Source: Corynebacterium glaucum (GTDB taxonomy: Bacteria; Actinomycetota; Actinomycetes; Mycobacteriales; Mycobacteriaceae). Taken from it: a DNA stretch of 64,000 bases. The stretch lies in the NCBI RefSeq assembly GCF_030408855.1, contig NZ_CP047358.1, positions 2,170,001 through 2,234,000 of the forward strand, given 5' to 3'. Made by a program: the position numbers and the translations under genes. Below, one piece after another: positions 1-8,805 of the stretch. Numbering within the stretch: position 1 is the first letter of the stretch; each line of letters begins with the position of its first letter. The notes beneath the pieces were generated by a model. That model was given only the letters and a program-made list of their open reading frames with translations. It did not search any database and was not told the origin of the DNA.

Positions 1-656
1 AGCGCCCACCAGTAGTCGTCGTTGCCGCCGAGGTAGGAGAAGGTCACCTGCATCTGGCTCGCGCCGGCCGGAACATCGATCTCGAAGTACTCGTGGGAGG
101 AGTAGCGGTCCGCATCGAACGTGGCGACGGTCTGTTGTGCTCCCCCATCGAAGCTCACGCTCACCTGGGCGGTCTGGCCCGACTTGCCCTGGCGGTAGTG
201 GTGGTCGAACTCGAGCGCGACGGTGCCCTGGCCACTGACGTTGATGTTGGCGCTGGTAAGTGAAGCGTCCATCGAGTCGCGCGGCGCGAGGCGCTGCTGC
301 TTCGAGTCGATGATTGCCACCTGATCGTGGCCCTGGGTGAAGTAGTGGCGCTGTTCCGTGCCAGACGTCCAGGTCCAGCGCCGAATGGTGGAGAGCGTCC
401 ACCCGTTCCAGCGTTCCTCGCCAGAGGTCACGCCGGTGACGTCTTGTTTCCAGCCCTTCGGCATGTCGTGGGTGAAGTGGGCCGGGTTCGGGACTGCATC
501 GAAGCTTTCGAAGTACAGGTACGGACGGGCCGAAGCGGGCAGGCTTTCCGGTTGAGCGGCGACGGCCTGGGTGAGGCCCAGCGGAAGAGCGATGACAGTA
601 GCGGTTGCGATGGCGGTTGCGGTGGCGGTAGCGAGGAACGAGTTGCGCAGCGTCAT
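1..656 (-). CDS. Secreted beta-sandwich protein, N-terminal part, cut by window edge
   Basis: The visible 218 residues begin with a typical Sec signal peptide: MTLRNS, an Ala/Thr-rich hydrophobic stretch, and a likely cut after QAVAA near residue 34. What follows is rich in aromatic residues and alternating polar/hydrophobic stretches (FESFDAVPNPAHF, GVTSGEERWNGW, GTVALEFDHHYRQG), which looks like a jelly-roll or carbohydrate-binding-like domain. In corynebacteria such N-terminal domains can precede secreted phosphoesterases, but the catalytic part lies outside the window, so no function is assigned. The start is the ATG at 656. The gene is divergent from the ABC importer beginning at 850. 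Confidence 0.6.
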   Translation of the reverse strand, partial: MTLRNSFLATATATAIATATVIALPLGLTQAVAAQPESLPASARPYLYFESFDAVPNPAHFTHDMPKGWKQDVTGVTSGEERWNGWTLSTIRRWTWTSGTEQRHYFTQGHDQVAIIDSKQQRLAPRDSMDASLTSANINVSGQGTVALEFDHHYRQGKSGQTAQVSVSFDGGAQQTVATFDADRYSSHEYFEIDVPAGASQMQVTFSYLGGNDDYWWA

Positions 657-849
657 ACGCCAAAAATTACTCCACCCGACCAGGTTCCGCTTGGCAAGCT
701 TTCAGCCCACTCTCAGCGAATTTGGCAGCGATTACCGGCACCCTTTCCCTTACTAGACAGGGTGGTGTATTTTCTCCATACAGATCGGTTTCCGGGCCGC
801 CAACGGTTGCCAGGAAGACCGTCTCACCTGCAAGAGAAAGTAGAACAAC

Positions 850-1737
850 ATGTCTATCATCCCGAATCGCAAGCGCATCGCGGCGGGCGTCGCCGCTGTC
901 CTCGCAGCAGTGAGCCTCACCGCTTGCTCCTCCGACTCCTCCGGTTCGAGCGACTCCGCCGGTTCCGATGCCCCTTCCGCCTCGAGCAGCTTCCGAGATG
1001 TGGATGCCATCAAGGAGGACGGCACGGTGAAGATCGGCGTGTTCTCCGATAAGGCGCCGTTCGGCTACGTCGATGCGAACGGCGGCTACGCCGGATACGA
1101 CATCGAGTACGGCAACCGCCTCGGCGAGGACCTCGGCGTCGAAGTTGAGTACGTCCCGGTCGAAGCCGCCTCGCGCGTCGAGTTCCTGGACACCAACAAG
1201 GTCGACATCATCCTGGCCAATTTCACCGTCACCCCGGAGCGCCAGGAGAAGGTCGACTTCGCCAACCCGTACATGAAGGTCTCGCTCGGCGCGGTCACCC
1301 CGGATGCCAAGCCGCTGAACAGCGTCGAGGAGCTCGAGGGCAAGAACGTCATCGTGGTCAAGGGCACGACCGCAGAGGCTTACCTGGAAGAGAACCACCC
1401 GGAGATCAAACTCACTAAGTTCGAGCAGTACACCGAAGCCACCAATGCGCTTATCGACGGCCGGGGCGACGCCTGGGTCACCGACAACACCGAGGCGCTC
1501 GCATGGGCTGAGCAGACCCCTGGTTTCACCGCGACCATCCCGACACTGGGTGACATCGACACGATCGCTGGCGCAGTAGCCAAGGGCAACACCAGCCTGA
1601 AGGACTGGATGAACGACGAGCTGGTCGAGCTGGGCAAGGAGAACTTCTTCCACGACGCCTACGAGAAGACCCTGAAGCCGGTCTACGGCGACGCGGTCTC
1701 CGCAGACGACCTCGTCGTTGAGGGCGGCAAGCTCTAA
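850..1737 (+). CDS. Amino-acid ABC transporter, substrate-binding lipoprotein
   Basis: A 295-residue family 3 solute-binding protein. The N-terminus is a lipoprotein signal with lipobox LTAC (Cys26), so the mature protein should be lipid-anchored outside the cytoplasmic membrane. The family core is clear: VKIGVFSDKAPFGYVD, a YDIEYGNRLGEDLGV segment, and the signature VTPERQEKVDFANPYM. This fold binds polar amino acids (Glu, Gln, Asp, Arg or cystine); the specificity cannot be read from sequence. It is the first gene of a four-gene importer operon, 4 bp ahead of the first permease. An AGAAAG ribosome site precedes the ATG. Confidence 0.9.
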   Translation: MSIIPNRKRIAAGVAAVLAAVSLTACSSDSSGSSDSAGSDAPSASSSFRDVDAIKEDGTVKIGVFSDKAPFGYVDANGGYAGYDIEYGNRLGEDLGVEVEYVPVEAASRVEFLDTNKVDIILANFTVTPERQEKVDFANPYMKVSLGAVTPDAKPLNSVEELEGKNVIVVKGTTAEAYLEENHPEIKLTKFEQYTEATNALIDGRGDAWVTDNTEALAWAEQTPGFTATIPTLGDIDTIAGAVAKGNTSLKDWMNDELVELGKENFFHDAYEKTLKPVYGDAVSADDLVVEGGKL

Positions 1738-1741
1738 TCCA

Positions 1742-2401
1742 ATGGATTTCTCGGTCGTCGCCGATAACATCCCGGTCTACGCTCAGGCGGCAGTCCTCAC
1801 TGTGAGGGTTGCCGCCAAAGGCATTTTGCTGGCGTTTCTCGTTGGCGCGCTCTGCGCCACCATCAGGTACTTTCGCATCCCGGTGCTGCGCCAACTCACC
1901 ACGGCCTACATCGAGGTCTCCCGCAACACTCCCCTACTTGTGCAGCTCTTCTTCCTCTACTTCGGCCTGCCGAAGTTGGGCATCGTCATCGAGTCGGAGA
2001 CTTGTGCGGTAATCGGGCTCGGGTTCCTCGGCGGTTCATACATGGCCGAGGCAATTCGTGCGGGTCTGGAAGGCGTGCCGGCCAGCCAGATGCAGTCGTC
2101 GTTAAGCCTGGGCATGAGCCGTACCCAAGCCCTGCGACATGTGATCACTCCGCAGGCCACTGCCCTGGCTCTGCCCGCGCTGACGGCGAACATCATCTTC
2201 CTGATCAAGGAGACATCGGTGGTGAGCATCGTCGCACTGCCGGATTTGGTGTACACGGCGAAGGAGCAGATCGGGCAGACCTACGAAACCCGCGAGGCGC
2301 TGCTTCTGCTGGTCACGTTCTACCTGATCATTTTGCTGCCCATTTCGCTGGTGGCCGGTGCCGTTGAGAGGAAGGTGCGCGCGAATGTTTTCGGATCTTG
2401 A
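1742..2401 (+). CDS. Amino-acid ABC transporter permease 1
   Basis: A 219-residue integral membrane permease of the HisM/GlnP type. It has about five hydrophobic helices and carries the EAA loop (EAIRAGLEGVPASQMQSSLSLGM) that docks on the ATPase. The upstream in-frame ATG at 1718 lies inside the binding-protein gene; the ATG at 1742 starts MDFSVV four bases after that gene's stop and fits homologues better. It overlaps the second permease by 17 bp, so the pair is probably translationally coupled and forms a heterodimeric channel. Confidence 0.88.
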   Translation: MDFSVVADNIPVYAQAAVLTVRVAAKGILLAFLVGALCATIRYFRIPVLRQLTTAYIEVSRNTPLLVQLFFLYFGLPKLGIVIESETCAVIGLGFLGGSYMAEAIRAGLEGVPASQMQSSLSLGMSRTQALRHVITPQATALALPALTANIIFLIKETSVVSIVALPDLVYTAKEQIGQTYETREALLLLVTFYLIILLPISLVAGAVERKVRANVFGS

Positions 2402-3056
2402 GGTACTCGCGCAGGGCAACAACTTCGCCCGCCTGCTCCAAGGCCTCGGAGTCTCGGTGCAGATCGCGCTGATCTCCATGGCGCTTTCGATCGTGCTGGG
2501 TACGCTCCTTGGCGTTGTCATGACGTCGAAAAGCAAAATTGTGCGGGTAGTGACCCAGTTCTACCTGCAGTTTGTGCGCATCATGCCGCAACTGGTGCTG
2601 CTGTTTCTGGTGTACTTCGACCTCACGCGCGGCTTCGGGATCAACCTCGACGCCAAGGTTGCGGCAATCATCGTGTTCACCCTGTGGGGCACCGCCGAGA
2701 TGGGCGATCTGGTGCGCGCCTCTATTCAGGCGGTGCCGCGGCACCAATACCTCTCCGCCGCGGCGCTGGGCATTGAGGGCCGCGACCTCTACCGCCACGT
2801 GGTGCTGCCGCAGGCGGTGCGCGGGCTGTTGCCGCTGACCATCAACCTGACCAACCGCATGATCATGACCACCTCGCTCGTGGCGCTAATCGGCGTCGTC
2901 GAGGTGCTCAAAGTCGCACAGCAGATCATTGACGCGAACCGTTTCGACTACCCCAGCGCCGCCCTGTGGATCTACGGCGTGGTGTTTGTGCTCTACTTCC
3001 TCGTGTGTTTCCCCATCTCGCTCGCCGCGCGCAAGCTTGAAGAAAGGTGGCAGTAA
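2385..3056 (+). CDS. Amino-acid ABC transporter permease 2
   Basis: A 223-residue partner permease of the same family as the preceding gene, with multiple membrane helices and its own EAA-type loop (ASIQAVPRHQYLSAAALGI). The start at 2385 (MFSDLEV) has a good AGGAAGG site 9 bases upstream, inside the end of permease 1; the earlier in-frame ATG at 2358 lacks this. The stop codon abuts the ATPase gene start. It is predicted to form the transmembrane channel together with permease 1. Confidence 0.88.
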   Translation: MFSDLEVLAQGNNFARLLQGLGVSVQIALISMALSIVLGTLLGVVMTSKSKIVRVVTQFYLQFVRIMPQLVLLFLVYFDLTRGFGINLDAKVAAIIVFTLWGTAEMGDLVRASIQAVPRHQYLSAAALGIEGRDLYRHVVLPQAVRGLLPLTINLTNRMIMTTSLVALIGVVEVLKVAQQIIDANRFDYPSAALWIYGVVFVLYFLVCFPISLAARKLEERWQ

Positions 3057-3791
3057 ATGGAGCTTTTGAAGCTTCACGACGTCCGCAAGACCTACCCCAA
3101 CGGCCACCGAGCCCTCGACGGGGTGAGCTTGAGCGTGGATCGCGGCGAGGTCGTGGCCATCATCGGCCCGTCCGGTTGCGGTAAGTCGACCCTGCTCAAA
3201 ACGGTCAATGGCCTCGAGCCGGTGGACTCGGGGCACATTCTTGTCGACGGCCGCGACGTCACCCTCGCCACGACGCGCCTGAAAGACGTGCGCGCTGATG
3301 TGGGCATGGTGTTTCAGTCCTACGACCTGTTCCCGCACCTGACGGTGATGAAGAACCTGCTGCTCGCCCCCAAAGTGGTGCAAGGTGCGAACGAGGCGCA
3401 GGCGCGCGAGCGGGCCATGGAGCTGCTCGAGCGAGTCGGCCTGGCGGATAAGGCAGACGCGCGCCCGCGCGAGCTATCCGGCGGGCAACAACAGCGCGTG
3501 GCAATCGTGCGCGCGCTGATGATGGAGCCGAAAGCATTGCTTCTCGACGAGATCACCGCCTCCCTCGATCCCGAGATCGTTCGGGAGGTGTTGGAGGTGG
3601 TTGTGGGACTCGCGCGCGACGGGATGACGATGCTTGTGGTGACTCACGAGATGTCGTTTGCGAAGGCAGTTGCCGATCGCGTGGTGTTCATGGACGCCGG
3701 TCGCATTGTGGAGGTAGCGCCGCCGGAGGAGTTCTTTGCATCGCCGTCCAGCGATCGCGCAAAGCGCTTCTTAGACCAGCTGGTTTTCTAG
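3057..3791 (+). CDS. Amino-acid ABC transporter, ATP-binding subunit
   Basis: A 244-residue ABC ATPase with every core motif: Walker A GPSGCGKST, Q-loop MVFQSYDLFPHLTV, signature LSGGQQQRVAIVRAL, Walker B LLLDEITASLD, and H-loop VVTHEMSFAKAVADRV. It belongs to the GlnQ/GluA group that energises polar amino-acid uptake. It is last in the operon and starts directly after the second permease's stop codon. Walker B is followed by ITASLD rather than the commoner PTSALD, a variant also seen in active members of this group. Confidence 0.92.
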   Translation: MELLKLHDVRKTYPNGHRALDGVSLSVDRGEVVAIIGPSGCGKSTLLKTVNGLEPVDSGHILVDGRDVTLATTRLKDVRADVGMVFQSYDLFPHLTVMKNLLLAPKVVQGANEAQARERAMELLERVGLADKADARPRELSGGQQQRVAIVRALMMEPKALLLDEITASLDPEIVREVLEVVVGLARDGMTMLVVTHEMSFAKAVADRVVFMDAGRIVEVAPPEEFFASPSSDRAKRFLDQLVF

Positions 3792-4105
3792 GGCGTTCGG
3801 CTGCCGAGGTGTTGGCTAGCTGAAGTCGCTGGGAGCTTTGCATTGGGCGCGGGGCCGGCGCCCCTGCATTTGTCCGGCATTTGCCCGGCAATGGTACAGA
3901 CAAGTTGAGTAGTCGAATGCTGCACGCCACTTTCTTCTAGCAACATGGTTCTCACCAGTGATAATGACCACGAATCCCGCAAGATCCGCTTCCTGCATTC
4001 AGCACCGATTTGACCTAACCGCTACTCTTCTTGGGGGAAATGGTTCTATTTTCTGGAGCTTATTTATACTTGCTCTCGCCCTACTGATCTTCCCAGGAGA
4101 CTTTA
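3792..4105 (+). other. Intergenic region upstream of the coiled-coil protein
   Basis: A 314-bp gap without a credible gene. It contains a GC-rich dyad near 3848-3870 and a direct repeat of TTTGYCCGGCA near 3870-3895. For the downstream gene a TATACT hexamer at 4065-4070 is a candidate -10 element, with no convincing -35, and AGGAG at 4096-4100 is the ribosome-binding site. Confidence 0.4.
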
Positions 4106-5206
4106 ATGAAGAAGACCTTCCGCGCCAGCCTCGTTGCCGTTGCGCTTGGCGTCAGCACGATCACCGTTCCGGCCGCGTTCGCTCAGGAACCGACAACCTC
4201 CGCCGCTACCGCCAACCAGTCGGGCGATCAGTCGATCGCAGAGGCAGAGGCCGCGGTTAAGGACAAGGAGCAAGCCCTCGCTGCCGCCAAGCAGGAAGCT
4301 GCGTCCGCCAAGGCTGCGGCTGAGACCGCTGCCGCAGCCGCTGCCGAGGCACAGGACAAGGTAGACGCTGCGAAGAAGGAAGAGGCCGCGGCCGCAAAGC
4401 CGATTGCAGATCTCGAAGCCGCACAGGCAAAGAGCGATGCAGCGCAGAAGACTGTTGAGGACCTCCGCGCCGCCGAGATTGTCCAGGAAGAGCGCCTCTA
4501 CACCGCAATGGTGGAGCTGGAAGCTGCAAAGGAGCGCAGCCGCAACGCAATCAACCACGTCGACGTGCGCAAGGCCACCGCCGACGTGCTTAAGTGGACC
4601 AACGAGCACCTCGCCGCGATCAAGGACCTGATCGCGGCACAGGAAGCAACGAACGCAGCACGCCCGGAGGCAGAGACCGCCCTAACTGAACTGACAGCTG
4701 CCGAAGAGGCCGCAGCCCCCAAGCAGGCTGCTTTGACTGAGGCGCAGGAGAAGACTGCTGCAGCTCAGGCTGAACTGGAGAAGGCTAACGCTAAGAAAGC
4801 CGAGGCCGAAGAGGCGCTTAAGGACGCCAACGACAAGGTCAAGGCACTAGGGGGGCAGACGGACGCCGAGCCGACCACTTCGGAGACCTTGACCGAGTCC
4901 TCCACCTCCTCCACCAAGCCGGCTGAGCCGACTACCTCGGAGGCGGAGCTGACCACTTCGGAGTCTCCGATCGAGTCCTCCACCGCGACCACCGAATCCA
5001 CGACCACCACCGAGGAGGCTGAGCCGACCACCTCGGAGGCCGCGAGCGAGACCGCGACCACCACCGAGTCGACCACCACTCAGCAGCCCAAGCCGCGCCC
5101 CACGACTCCGGTCGCTGACGCTGTAGTTGGCGTGATCACGGTCATCTCCACCACCATCACCACCCTGTGGGATCAGGTGAAGCGCGCATTCCCGTGGCGC
5201 CGCTAA
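4106..5206 (+). CDS. Secreted Ala-rich coiled-coil protein with Thr/Ser-rich stalk
   Basis: A 366-residue exported protein. The signal peptide ends AFA/QEP at residue 26. Residues about 35-250 are Ala/Glu/Lys-rich with few Pro or Gly and should form a long coiled coil. Residues about 252-335 form a Thr/Ser/Glu stalk built on TTSE-like units (AEPTTSE, TTTESTTT). The last 30 residues are a hydrophobic segment (VVGVITVISTTITTLW) ending in basic residues (KRAFPWRR). This could be a membrane or envelope tether, but no LPXTG motif is present. No enzyme domain is visible; a structural or surface role is inferred only. It is a single gene with its own promoter region. Confidence 0.75.
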   Translation: MKKTFRASLVAVALGVSTITVPAAFAQEPTTSAATANQSGDQSIAEAEAAVKDKEQALAAAKQEAASAKAAAETAAAAAAEAQDKVDAAKKEEAAAAKPIADLEAAQAKSDAAQKTVEDLRAAEIVQEERLYTAMVELEAAKERSRNAINHVDVRKATADVLKWTNEHLAAIKDLIAAQEATNAARPEAETALTELTAAEEAAAPKQAALTEAQEKTAAAQAELEKANAKKAEAEEALKDANDKVKALGGQTDAEPTTSETLTESSTSSTKPAEPTTSEAELTTSESPIESSTATTESTTTTEEAEPTTSEAASETATTTESTTTQQPKPRPTTPVADAVVGVITVISTTITTLWDQVKRAFPWRR

Positions 5207-5231
5207 CTATTAACTTTCGCCCAGAACGCCT

Positions 5232-5894
5232 TTAGCGCCGCGCGCCCCACGCGGCCTGCACGCCCGCGTCGCGTTCAGCTTCGGTGAACAGCGACGGGGC
5301 GAACTGCTGCTTCACGTTTGCCACGGTCTCGGCGGACTTGCCGGCAAAGTTGCCGGCTAAGGCAAGCGCGTCTTCGAGGCTGCCGCGGCCGACGGCGAAA
5401 CCGGTAGCTACCGCGGTATCGACGTCCAGCGGAAGCCCCGCAAGCAGCATCGCGCGCGCCCTGGCCCCGCCGATGAGTTCGGTCAACGCTTCGACGGGCC
5501 AAGAATCGACACCGATGCCAATCTTGGTGACCGGAAGCGAGCAGACCGCGGTCTCGGAAACAACCCGCAGATCGCAGGCCATCGCCAACATCATTCCCGC
5601 ACCGATCGCGGGCCCGTTCAAATAGGCAACCGCTGGCAGCGGGCTCGCGACAATAGTGCGCATCAGCTTGGCAATTACGGGATAGAGCGCGTCCTGGAAA
5701 TCCGTCTCATCCAAATCGGCACCCGCGCTGAACACGGTGCCCTCCCCGGTCAGGACGATCGCCCGGGTTGAGGAGGGCGGGTGCAAGATTCCGTCGATAA
5801 GCAATGTGCAAAGCTCCTGGCTGAGCGCATTGCGTTTCTCGTGCCGGTCGAGCGAAATTACGCGAACCGGCCCGGAGTCGACGACCTTAATCAC
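5232..5894 (-). CDS. Enoyl-CoA hydratase/isomerase (crotonase) family protein
   Basis: A 220-residue crotonase-fold protein. It has the N-terminal strand pair with HEKRNALS, the first oxyanion-hole segment FSAGADLDE, and the second oxyanion-hole helix GPAIGAGMMLAMACDLRV. Acidic residues typical of hydratases are not clearly placed, so the reaction (hydratase, isomerase or other acyl-CoA chemistry) is open. The GTG at 5894 is preferred because it overlaps the PPK2 stop by 8 bp; the upstream extension to 5951 would run into PPK2 coding sequence. Translational coupling to PPK2 is likely. At about 220 residues it is shorter than standard 255-residue FadB-type hydratases. Confidence 0.85.
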   Translation of the reverse strand: MIKVVDSGPVRVISLDRHEKRNALSQELCTLLIDGILHPPSSTRAIVLTGEGTVFSAGADLDETDFQDALYPVIAKLMRTIVASPLPAVAYLNGPAIGAGMMLAMACDLRVVSETAVCSLPVTKIGIGVDSWPVEALTELIGGARARAMLLAGLPLDVDTAVATGFAVGRGSLEDALALAGNFAGKSAETVANVKQQFAPSLFTEAERDAGVQAAWGARR

Positions 5895-6786
5895 CGATCT
5901 GATCGCGCCCCCGCTTAACGATCTTCGGGTCCGGCTCGCCCACGATCTCATGATCCTTGTTCGTGTACTCGAACTTGCTCAGAATGTAGCGCATCGCATT
6001 GAGGCGGGCGCGCTTCTTGTCGTTGGACTTAATCGTGATCCACGGAGACTCGTCGGTGTCCGTGTAGCGGAAAGTCTCCTCCTTCGCGCGCGTGTAGTCG
6101 TCCCACTTATCCAGGCTGGCCAGGTCCATCGGGGAGAGCTTCCACTGGCGCACCGGATCCACCTGGCGGATGGCGAAACGGGTGCGCTGCTCCTTCTGCG
6201 TGACGGAGAACCAGAACTTGGTCAGCGAAATGCCAGAGCCGAGGATCATGTTCTCCAGCATCGGCACCTCGCGGAGGAACTCAGCGTGCTGCGACTCGGT
6301 GCAGAAGCCCATCACTCGCTCCACACCGGAGCGGTTGTACCAAGAACGGTCAAAAAACACGATCTCGCCCGCAGCAGGGAAGTGTTCAATGTAGCGCTGG
6401 AAGTACCAGGAGGTACTTTCGCGTGGCGACGGCTTCTCCAACGCCACGGTGCGCGCTCCGCGCGGATTGAGGTGCTCATTAAAGCGCTTAATAGTGCCAC
6501 CCTTACCAGCGGCGTCGCGGCCTTCAAACAAGATGATGTGGCGCTGACCGGTATCCTTCGTCCAGTTCTGCCACTTCAGCAGCTCAATCTGGAGGGCGCG
6601 CTTCTTCTCCTCGTACTCATCGCGGCTCATCCGCTCTTCGTAAGGGTACTGCTCGCGCCACGTCTGAATCGGCGTGCCGTCCGGCATGAGGAGCACCGGG
6701 TCGTCCTCATCAGAATCGTCCACGATCCAGCCTTCGGTCGCGGCGAGGTCGATCATCGGCATATCGTCTTCTTTGTGGTCAGCCAT
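5887..6786 (-). CDS. ppk2: Polyphosphate kinase 2
   Basis: A 299-residue PPK2-family enzyme, which transfers phosphate between polyphosphate and nucleoside diphosphates. The P-loop-like FEGRDAAGKGG lies at residues 87-97, the lid region has NPRGARTVAL, and Walker B is FFDRSWYNRSGVERVMGF. The length and single domain fit class I PPK2 (ADP or GDP phosphorylation). The ATG at 6786 (MADHKEDD) is used; the longer frame back to 6861 overlaps the porA terminator. C. glutamicum has two such enzymes and this is most like them by length and motifs. Confidence 0.92.
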   Translation of the reverse strand: MADHKEDDMPMIDLAATEGWIVDDSDEDDPVLLMPDGTPIQTWREQYPYEERMSRDEYEEKKRALQIELLKWQNWTKDTGQRHIILFEGRDAAGKGGTIKRFNEHLNPRGARTVALEKPSPRESTSWYFQRYIEHFPAAGEIVFFDRSWYNRSGVERVMGFCTESQHAEFLREVPMLENMILGSGISLTKFWFSVTQKEQRTRFAIRQVDPVRQWKLSPMDLASLDKWDDYTRAKEETFRYTDTDESPWITIKSNDKKRARLNAMRYILSKFEYTNKDHEIVGEPDPKIVKRGRDQIGD

Positions 6787-6859
6787 ACCGGGAATCTTAC
6801 GCTGACCGGCCACATGTTGCGGGGTGAGATGGTGGCGGATCAGGCAGCGGTTGCAATGC

Positions 6860-6886
6860 AAAAAGCCCCGCCAAGATTGGCGGGGC
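6860..6886 (-). terminator. Rho-independent terminator of porH-porA
   Basis: Read on the minus strand, a GCCCCGCC/GGCGGGGC stem with a short loop is followed directly by TTTTT. It begins 32 bp after the porA stop codon, so it ends the porin transcript and insulates the PPK2 gene. Confidence 0.9.
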
Positions 6887-6917
6887 GAACTGCGAGCGCT
6901 TTCTCAGCGCCTAAGCC

Positions 6918-7055
6918 TTAGAGCAGGCCGAGCAGCTTGTGAGCGTTCTCAGCAGCGCCTGCGAGGGACTTCAGGATCTCCAGAAGAGCGCCAGCGAGGT
7001 GAGCGTCGGAGGAGACGAACTTCCAGTTCTCGAGAGCGGTGGTGATGTTTTCCAT
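6918..7055 (-). CDS. porA: PorA-type cell-wall channel peptide
   Basis: A 45-residue protein without signal peptide, starting MENITTALENWKF and ending KLLGLL. C. glutamicum PorA also has 45 residues and begins MEN. It forms the major mycomembrane channel together with PorH, after O-mycoloylation of a serine. The helix here is amphipathic. Serines available for acylation are S15, S16 and S30; in C. glutamicum PorA the modified residue is Ser15, which matches the position of S15. AGGAGC lies 10 bases before the ATG. It follows the PorH gene by 89 bp, next to groEL as in C. glutamicum. Confidence 0.8.
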   Translation of the reverse strand: MENITTALENWKFVSSDAHLAGALLEILKSLAGAAENAHKLLGLL

Positions 7056-7144
7056 GGTTTGCTCCTATTCAGCAAGTATGAGTTGGTGGGTGGCACTGAG
7101 TGCCGGGTGTCATTAAGTCCGAGAGAACTCAGACCGTCGACTTA

Positions 7145-7300
7145 CTAGTTAGCCTTAGCTTCCGGGGTCAGTCCGGTTGCCTTGTCGTTCAGCTCGGTGA
7201 GCTTCAGGAGGAAGTCCGGGACGAAGCGGAACAGGCCGACGATGTTCTTGCCGAAGGTCTCGAAGTCCTTGAGCGCGGAGATGATTGCGGAGAGATCCAT
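7145..7300 (-). CDS. porH: PorH-type cell-wall channel peptide
   Basis: A 51-residue protein, MDLSAIISALKDFETFGKN at the start. It shares the MDLS start and the ETFGxNI core with C. glutamicum PorH (57 residues). PorH and PorA hetero-oligomerise into a cation-permeable channel in the outer mycolate membrane. No signal peptide is present, which is normal for these peptides. The C-terminal serine acylated in C. glutamicum PorH is not obvious: the tail ends GLTPEAKAN, so if the protein is mycoloylated, the modified residue must be S4, S8 or a Thr. AAGGGG precedes the ATG. Confidence 0.78.
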   Translation of the reverse strand: MDLSAIISALKDFETFGKNIVGLFRFVPDFLLKLTELNDKATGLTPEAKAN

Positions 7301-7698
7301 GTTGTCCCCTTAAGTGTTGGTGCCAGATGCCTGGCGAGGTTTTGACAGTTTCCTGACACCCTTCGAGGGGCATCACGGGTTGTAGTATGCCACAGCCAAT
7401 CTTTCGCGCAAGAGATTCCTCTAAATTCTCAGCCGGATTGGTTTCGAGTATTTTGGCGGATTAGTTAACCCCAACGTTAACTTTTGTTAAGTAATTCCGG
7501 CTACCAGCAACATTTGTCGCCGAAAGGTGAATGCCGAGTTACAGCCCTCTTGTTGATGTAACACCAGTGCACAAAATGCCCGATAAGAGCATCCAAAGCA
7601 GGCTTTCCAGGCTCCCACATCCGGGGGTGATACGGCATCGACACTAGAGTTATCCGCAACGCCCTCACAGAACCCTCCCCTACTTCCAAGGAGCTCCG
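7301..7698. other. Divergent intergenic region between porH and a hydrolase
   Basis: 398 bp with no credible gene. The first bases hold the porH ribosome site (AAGGGG) and the far end holds AAGGAG at 7688-7693 for the hydrolase. The middle (about 7385-7500) is markedly AT-rich for this genome, with TTAACC and GTTAAC tracts. That suits a strong, regulated porin promoter, but I cannot fix -35/-10 boxes with confidence. Confidence 0.4.
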
Positions 7699-8763
7699 AT
7701 GGCCGCAGAGTGGCACGAACTTCAACCCGACGGAGCACCGGCTGCGCCCACCGGGGCCGCAACCTACCGCGTGATCTACCCGGCGCCGGGCGCACGGGGC
7801 GAGGTCACCATGTCGGGCCTTGTCACGGTGCCCGAAAGCGCCGCCGCAACCGAGGCTGGAACTGCAGTGCCGCTACTCTCCTTTGCCCACGGCACCACCG
7901 GCATCTCAACCTCGAGCGCGCCCTCCTTATATAAGGAAGGCGACCCGATCGGGCGCTACATCGAGCGCTCAACGGTCTTCCTCCAGAGCTGGGTCGATGC
8001 CGGGTTCACGGTTCTGCAGCCGGACTACGAAGGGCTTGGCGTGGAGGAAGTCGGCGGGACCTACCTGCACCGAGTGAGTTCCGCCGGGGCGATCAACGGT
8101 CTGGTCGAAACTGCGAAGGAAAAGTTCAATGCGCAGCACTGGGTGAACGTTGGTTACTCGCAGGGCGGGTACTCTGCGCTTGCGGCAGCGGACAACCCCA
8201 CAGAGGGACTAGTGGGAACCGTGGCGATCGCGCCCGGTGACACCGAGCTGGTGAACAAGAATCTGCGCATCATGGGCATCGGCCCGGTGGACGTCGCGCG
8301 CATGCTCTCAGGCCGCGCGGTGCGCTTCTTCCCCATCGTGCTCGCGTCCGCGATGAACGCGTTTGAGGACGTCGACGGCGACGCCTTCCTCTCCGACCTC
8401 GGGCGCGAGCTCGTTGCGAAGGCGAACACTCTGACTCTCCCCGAGTTAGAGGAGGAAGTGGAAGATATTTCCGGCGGAGACCTCTTCTTCTCCAATGCCG
8501 ACACCACCGTGCTGCAGGCGCGCCTGGATGAGCAGCGTCTCGAGCTCATGCACCCGCAGGGCCCAGTCCTGGTCCTGGTCGGCAACCAGGACACCACCAT
8601 CAACCGCGAACACGTCATCGGCCAGGTCAACGCCTGGGAGGCGGCGGGCGTTGAGGTGAAGTACGTCGAGCTCGACGGCGTGGGCCACGGCAAGTCCATC
8701 TCGGAGGCTCAGGCGCCGATCCACGAGTGGGTGGCGCAGCGCGACGGTCGCGCCGCTCGGTAG
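7699..8763 (+). CDS. Alpha/beta-hydrolase, lipase/esterase-like
   Basis: A 354-residue alpha/beta-hydrolase. The oxyanion-side motif is LLSFAHGTTG, the nucleophile elbow is GYSQGG (Ser154), the acid is the Asp of LVGNQDTTI, and the histidine is in LDGVGHGKS. This resembles the secretory-lipase group of actinobacteria, which includes cell-envelope lipid and mycolate-ester hydrolases, but no signal peptide is visible, so it is predicted cytosolic. The substrate is unknown. It faces groEL, sharing a bidirectional terminator. The strong AAGGAG site fixes the ATG at 7699. Confidence 0.85.
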   Translation: MAAEWHELQPDGAPAAPTGAATYRVIYPAPGARGEVTMSGLVTVPESAAATEAGTAVPLLSFAHGTTGISTSSAPSLYKEGDPIGRYIERSTVFLQSWVDAGFTVLQPDYEGLGVEEVGGTYLHRVSSAGAINGLVETAKEKFNAQHWVNVGYSQGGYSALAAADNPTEGLVGTVAIAPGDTELVNKNLRIMGIGPVDVARMLSGRAVRFFPIVLASAMNAFEDVDGDAFLSDLGRELVAKANTLTLPELEEEVEDISGGDLFFSNADTTVLQARLDEQRLELMHPQGPVLVLVGNQDTTINREHVIGQVNAWEAAGVEVKYVELDGVGHGKSISEAQAPIHEWVAQRDGRAAR

Positions 8764-8805
8764 AACAAGGTCGGTCACAATGGGCCGTCGATAAGCATTG
8801 AATGC

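Noticed and set aside
7092..7104. Palindrome GGCACTGAGTGCC between porH and porA as a terminator
   Set aside because: The stem is only 6 bp with a one-base centre, cannot form a hairpin loop, and has no T tract. It could be an operator, but that is not supported.
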